Positions 60,716-64,000 of a stretch of DNA of 64,000 bases are shown here, in pieces. The stretch comes from CAXXHQ01 sp963665265 (GTDB lineage Bacteria; Planctomycetota; Planctomycetia; Pirellulales; Thermoguttaceae): NCBI GenBank assembly GCA_963665265.2, contig OY762224.2:1240001-1304000 (forward strand). Reading direction: 5' to 3'. Both the position numbers and the translations under genes were made by a program. The first letter of the stretch is position 1. The number at the start of each line of letters is the position of its first letter. The notes below the pieces were generated by a model that was given only the letters and a program-made list of their open reading frames with translations, did not search any database and was not told the origin of the DNA.

Positions 60716-61635
60716 TGCCCGAACTCAAAATCTCCCCCGAAACGACGCGCATCGCCTGGATCGGTACGGGCGTGATGGGTTCGAGCATGTGCGGACACTT
60801 GCTTAAAGCCGGTTACAAGGCGACGGTTTATAACCGCACGAAATCGAAAGCCGATTCGTTGCTGAACATGGGGGCCGCTTGGGCCGACTCGCCGAAGCAA
60901 GCCGCCGCCGAGGCCGACGTCATTTTCTCGATTGTCGGCTATCCGCGCGACGTGCGAGAAGTGATTCTCGGCGCCGACGGAGCGTTGGCCGGTTGCAAGC
61001 CGGGCGCAGTCATTGTCGACATGACGACGAGCGAACCGGCGTTAGCCGTCGAAATCGCCGAAGCCGCCGCGAAAAAAGGAGTCCATGCGATCGACGCGCC
61101 GGTTACCGGCGGAGACGTCGGCGCGCGAGAGGCAAAGCTTTCGATCTTGATCGGCGGGGACGCCGGCGCGATCGAAGCTCTCACGCCGCTCTGGAAATTG
61201 ATGGGCGCAAGCTACGTTCGGCAAGGCGGGCCAGGCGCGGGACAACACGCCAAGCTCGCCAATCAAATTCTCATCGCCGGTTGCATGGTCGGCGTTTGCG
61301 AAGGATTGCTCTACGCCTACAAAGCTGGCCTGAATTTGGAAGACGTGCTGAAATCGGTCTCTTGCGGTTCGGCCGGAAGCTGGTCGCTTTCAAACTTGGC
61401 GCCGCGAATGATCGCCGGTAATTTCAATCCCGGCTTCTTTGTCGATCACTTCGTCAAAGACATGGGCATCGCTTTGGACGAAGCGCGGCGAATGAAATTG
61501 GCCACGCCTGGATTGGCCTTGGCGCATCAACTGTACTTGTCGTTGCAGGCGCACGGCGGAGGCAAAAACGGCACCCAAGCGCTCGTTCTGGCTTTGGCCG
61601 ATTTATCGCAAATCGATTGGAAGAACCGAAAATAA
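60715..61635 (+). CDS. Beta-hydroxyacid dehydrogenase (3-hydroxyisobutyrate dehydrogenase family)
   Basis: 306 aa; its ATG overlaps the leuS stop by one base. NAD(P)-binding GTGVMGSSMCGHLLKAG at residues 18-34, substrate motif DAPVTGGDVGAREAKLSI near 127, and catalytic Lys in GQHAKLANQ near 180, the order normal for the family. Members oxidise 3-hydroxyisobutyrate, 6-phosphogluconate or tartronate-like acids; the substrate cannot be fixed. It may be translated from the leuS message. Confidence 0.9.
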   Translation: MPELKISPETTRIAWIGTGVMGSSMCGHLLKAGYKATVYNRTKSKADSLLNMGAAWADSPKQAAAEADVIFSIVGYPRDVREVILGADGALAGCKPGAVIVDMTTSEPALAVEIAEAAAKKGVHAIDAPVTGGDVGAREAKLSILIGGDAGAIEALTPLWKLMGASYVRQGGPGAGQHAKLANQILIAGCMVGVCEGLLYAYKAGLNLEDVLKSVSCGSAGSWSLSNLAPRMIAGNFNPGFFVDHFVKDMGIALDEARRMKLATPGLALAHQLYLSLQAHGGGKNGTQALVLALADLSQIDWKNRK

Positions 61636-61680
61636 TTTTGGTTCCTTTTGAAAACAACTTATCTTCTTGGAGTCGCTCCG

Positions 61681-63036
61681 ATGAATTCGAAACGCGTATT
61701 TCTTTCCGAAAGCGAAATGCCGAAGGCCTGGTACAATTTGCAAGCCGATTTACCGGAGCCTTTGCCGCCTCCTTTGCACCCAGCCACGCAGCAGCCGATC
61801 GGTCCCGCCGACCTTGAGCCGATTTTCGCCAAGGCGTTAATCGAACAAGAGGTGAGCCAAGAGCGCTGGATTGAGATACCGGAGCCGGTCCGTGAGGTCT
61901 TCAAGATTTGGCGTCCGACGCCGTTGACCCGCGCCACTGAATTAGAAAAGGCGCTGAAGACGCCCGCCCGAATTTATTTCAAGGATGAAAGCGTCAGCCC
62001 GCCGGGGAGTCACAAGCCGAACACCGCCGTTCCCCAAGCCTATTACAATAAAATCGAGGGCATCGAACGTTTAACGACCGAGACCGGGGCAGGGCAGTGG
62101 GGCTCGTCGCTCTCCTTCGCCTGCTCGCTATTCGGCGTTAAGTGCAAGGTCTTCATGGTCCGCGTCAGCTACGACGCCAAGCCGTACCGTCGTTCGATGA
62201 TGCAACTTTGGGGCGGGCACGTCGTCGCAAGTCCGTCGCCCGACACCGAGGCGGGCCGTCGATTCCTGGCTGCCGATCCGGAGTGTCCCGGCAGTCTCGG
62301 CATCGCCATCAGCGAGGCGGTCGAAGCGGCCGTCGCGCGTGAAGACACCAAATACACCCTCGGCAGCGTGCTCAATCACGTCATGTTGCACCAGACGATC
62401 ATCGGGCTGGAGGTGGAAAAGCAAATGGAGCTGATCGGCGACTATCCCGACATAATGCTCGGCTGCGTCGGCGGCGGAAGCAACTTCGCCGGTCTGACCT
62501 TCCCGTTCATTCGGCACAAGATTCAAGGCAAAAGCATCCGCTTCGTGGCGTGCGAGCCGCACTCCTGCCCGTCGATGAGCCGCGGCGAATACCGTTATGA
62601 TTTCGGCGACACGGCCCAACTCACTCCTCTGGTGAAGATGTTCACGCTGGGACACAGCTTTCTGCCGCCGGGAATCCACGCCGGCGGACTCCGCTATCAC
62701 GGCATGGCGCCGATGGTCAGTTTCTGCGCTAAGCTCGGCTTGGTCGAAGCGGCAGCGTTTCATCAGACCGAGTGCTTCGAGGCGGCCCAACTTTTCGCCA
62801 AAACCGAAGGAATCGTCCCCGCCCCGGAATCGTCGCACGCCATCCGCGGCGCGATCGTCGAGGCCGAGCGCTGCCGCGACTCCGGCGAAGAGAAGTGCAT
62901 CGTCTTCGCGCTCAGCGGACACGGCGTTTGCGATATGGCCTCGTACGATAAATTCCTCGGCGGCCACTTGGAAGACTACGCCTATCCGCAAGAGAAAATC
63001 GAAGACGCCCTCAAAGAACTTCCTAAGTTGGATTAG
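61681..63036 (+). CDS. trpB: Tryptophan synthase beta chain, TrpB2 type
   Basis: 451 aa from the ATG at 61681, preceded by GGAG. Fold-type II PLP enzyme with the Schiff-base lysine in GSHKPNTAVPQAYY near 111 and the phosphate-binding loop GCVGGGSNFAG near 265. The extra N-terminal extension (about 60 residues) and the motif WRPTPLTRATELEK are those of TrpB2, which works without TrpA or with serine/indole salvage. No trpA is near, in agreement. The gene is 45 bp after the dehydrogenase. Confidence 0.94.
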   Translation: MNSKRVFLSESEMPKAWYNLQADLPEPLPPPLHPATQQPIGPADLEPIFAKALIEQEVSQERWIEIPEPVREVFKIWRPTPLTRATELEKALKTPARIYFKDESVSPPGSHKPNTAVPQAYYNKIEGIERLTTETGAGQWGSSLSFACSLFGVKCKVFMVRVSYDAKPYRRSMMQLWGGHVVASPSPDTEAGRRFLAADPECPGSLGIAISEAVEAAVAREDTKYTLGSVLNHVMLHQTIIGLEVEKQMELIGDYPDIMLGCVGGGSNFAGLTFPFIRHKIQGKSIRFVACEPHSCPSMSRGEYRYDFGDTAQLTPLVKMFTLGHSFLPPGIHAGGLRYHGMAPMVSFCAKLGLVEAAAFHQTECFEAAQLFAKTEGIVPAPESSHAIRGAIVEAERCRDSGEEKCIVFALSGHGVCDMASYDKFLGGHLEDYAYPQEKIEDALKELPKLD

Positions 63037-63102
63037 CTTGCACGCGTCAGGAGCCTGGCTGCTTGTTTAGGCGCGACTCGAAGTGAAACGCGTCCCTGTC
63101 CC

Positions 63103-64000
63103 CTACGCTTCGCGAATGGCTGCGGGGCCGCGTTCGCGAAGCGCATCGTCAATCTTCGTCAACAGCTCCGGCGACAGTTCCCAGCCGGCTCCGCCGGCCG
63201 TTTCGGCGATTTGCTCCGGCCGTCGCGCGCCGCACAACGCACCGGTCACGCCCGGCCGGTGGATCGTCCAATTGATAACCAACTCCGCAACCGTATGCTC
63301 CGCCTCCTTGGCGATCGCGCGAAGCTTCTCGACGAACGCCAAATTCTTCTCCCATTCGTCGCCATGGAACTGCGGATAGTTGCGGCGATTGTCGTTCTCG
63401 AACTTCTGGTCCGTTCGCATCTTCCCGGCCAATAGCCCTTTCATTAACGGCCAAAAGACCATTACCGATACGTCACGCTCTCGGCACCAGGGCAAAACGT
63501 CGGCCTCGATCTGGCGCTGCAACATGTTGTACGGCGGCTGTACGGCAGACAGAGGGCATTCCCGCGAAAACTCATCGAGCTGCGCGACCGTCAAATTCGA
63601 CGCCCCGACGGCCAATGTCTTTCCTTCGTCGAGCAAGCGTTTCAATTCGCCCGCCGCGTCGGCGATCGGCGTCTTCTCGTCTGGAGCGTGAAGATAATAA
63701 AGCTCCACCCGATCCGTTTGCAGGCGTTGCAAGCTCTCCTCGCAGTGGCGGCGCAGCGTCGCCGGCGAACAATCGTAGACAGGTTGGCCGGCAGCATCCC
63801 AGCCAAGCCCGCCTTTCGTGGCAATGACCATTTCGTCGCGTCGGGAACCAAGCGCCTTGGCGATCAATCGCTCGCTCTCACCGCTTTTCCCGTACATGTA
63901 GGCCGTGTCGAGGTGGTTCACCCCCAAATCGAAACACGCTTTAAGCGTGGCCAAGCTCTCCGATTCAACGATGTTCGGGGTCGTCACGCCGGCAATCGGC
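63103..64000 (-). CDS. Aldo/keto reductase (partial, N-terminus off the right edge)
   Basis: About 298 codons visible; the frame stays open to base 64000 and the residues before the GTG at 63987 read P-I-A-G-V-T, the normal family text, so the true start lies beyond the window. The AKR tetrad is present: Asp and Tyr in NHLDTAYMYGKSGESE, Lys in VIATKGGLG, His in ELYYLHAPD. The C-terminal half has VGASNLTVAQLDEF and VTGALCGARRPEQI. NADPH-dependent carbonyl reductase; YccK/voltage-gated-channel-beta-like branch, substrate unknown. Confidence 0.9.
   Translation of the reverse strand, partial: PIAGVTTPNIVESESLATLKACFDLGVNHLDTAYMYGKSGESERLIAKALGSRRDEMVIATKGGLGWDAAGQPVYDCSPATLRRHCEESLQRLQTDRVELYYLHAPDEKTPIADAAGELKRLLDEGKTLAVGASNLTVAQLDEFSRECPLSAVQPPYNMLQRQIEADVLPWCRERDVSVMVFWPLMKGLLAGKMRTDQKFENDNRRNYPQFHGDEWEKNLAFVEKLRAIAKEAEHTVAELVINWTIHRPGVTGALCGARRPEQIAETAGGAGWELSPELLTKIDDALRERGPAAIREA

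Overview
The window looks like a chromosomal piece of a Planctomycetota bacterium, probably Pirellulales-like. The evidence is a set of secreted proteins with autotransporter-type beta repeats and VPEP...RRRR (PEP-CTERM) tails, a sigma-70 factor with extra N-terminal helix-turn-helix domains, a K+-independent-type proton-pumping pyrophosphatase, TrpB2, secreted proteins of no recognised family, and intergenic DNA full of short perfect palindromes. This assignment is inference; there is no rRNA, and I found no tRNA. Layout, left to right. (1) 1-7.1 kb: two very large minus-strand secreted proteins, one cut by the left edge (clan GH-A-like catalytic region, ricin-type lectin, LamG, beta repeats) and one almost pure beta-repeat PEP-CTERM protein; each has a readable sigma-70-type promoter. 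(2) 7.1-18.9 kb: housekeeping genes: SDR, purine permease, M50 protease, rpoN (with a 27-bp palindrome in its leader), DedA, ilvE, a LolCD-type ABC pair and lysS. (3) 18.9-25.1 kb: an autoregulated-looking YtrA-type GntR/ABC operon whose two permease genes are paralogues and whose spacers carry copies of one long mosaic repeat. (4) 25.1-26.2 kb: a gene-free kilobase with two long inverted repeats and a row of small hairpins. (5) 26.2-42.8 kb: hppA, two secreted proteins of unknown function, the unusual sigma factor, a MATE exporter, a lone receiver protein, an epimerase, manA, a C-terminal processing protease and citrate synthase. (6) 43.4-47.7 kb: a GH43-like PEP-CTERM gene lying between two copies of the 3' end of an alanine-type aminotransferase gene, the pattern left by insertion at a gene's 3' end. 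(7) 48.0-55.0 kb: a compact plus-strand cluster (3-beta-HSD-like SDR, ketosynthase, acyl carrier protein, two phytoene-desaturase-like flavoproteins, FabZ-like dehydratase, FabI-like enoyl reductase), which reads as a dedicated type II acyl pathway making a modified acyl chain of unknown structure. (8) 55.0-64.0 kb: NagD-type phosphatase, a ribbon-helix-helix/SPFH operon with an operator-like site in its promoter, leuS, a beta-hydroxyacid dehydrogenase, trpB2 and a right-edge-truncated aldo/keto reductase. The most interesting items are the acyl cluster in (7), the 228-bp direct repeats around the PEP-CTERM gene in (6), the GntR/ABC operon with its repeats in (3), and the sigma factor in (5). 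All starts were chosen from the sequence; where I moved a start inward I say why.
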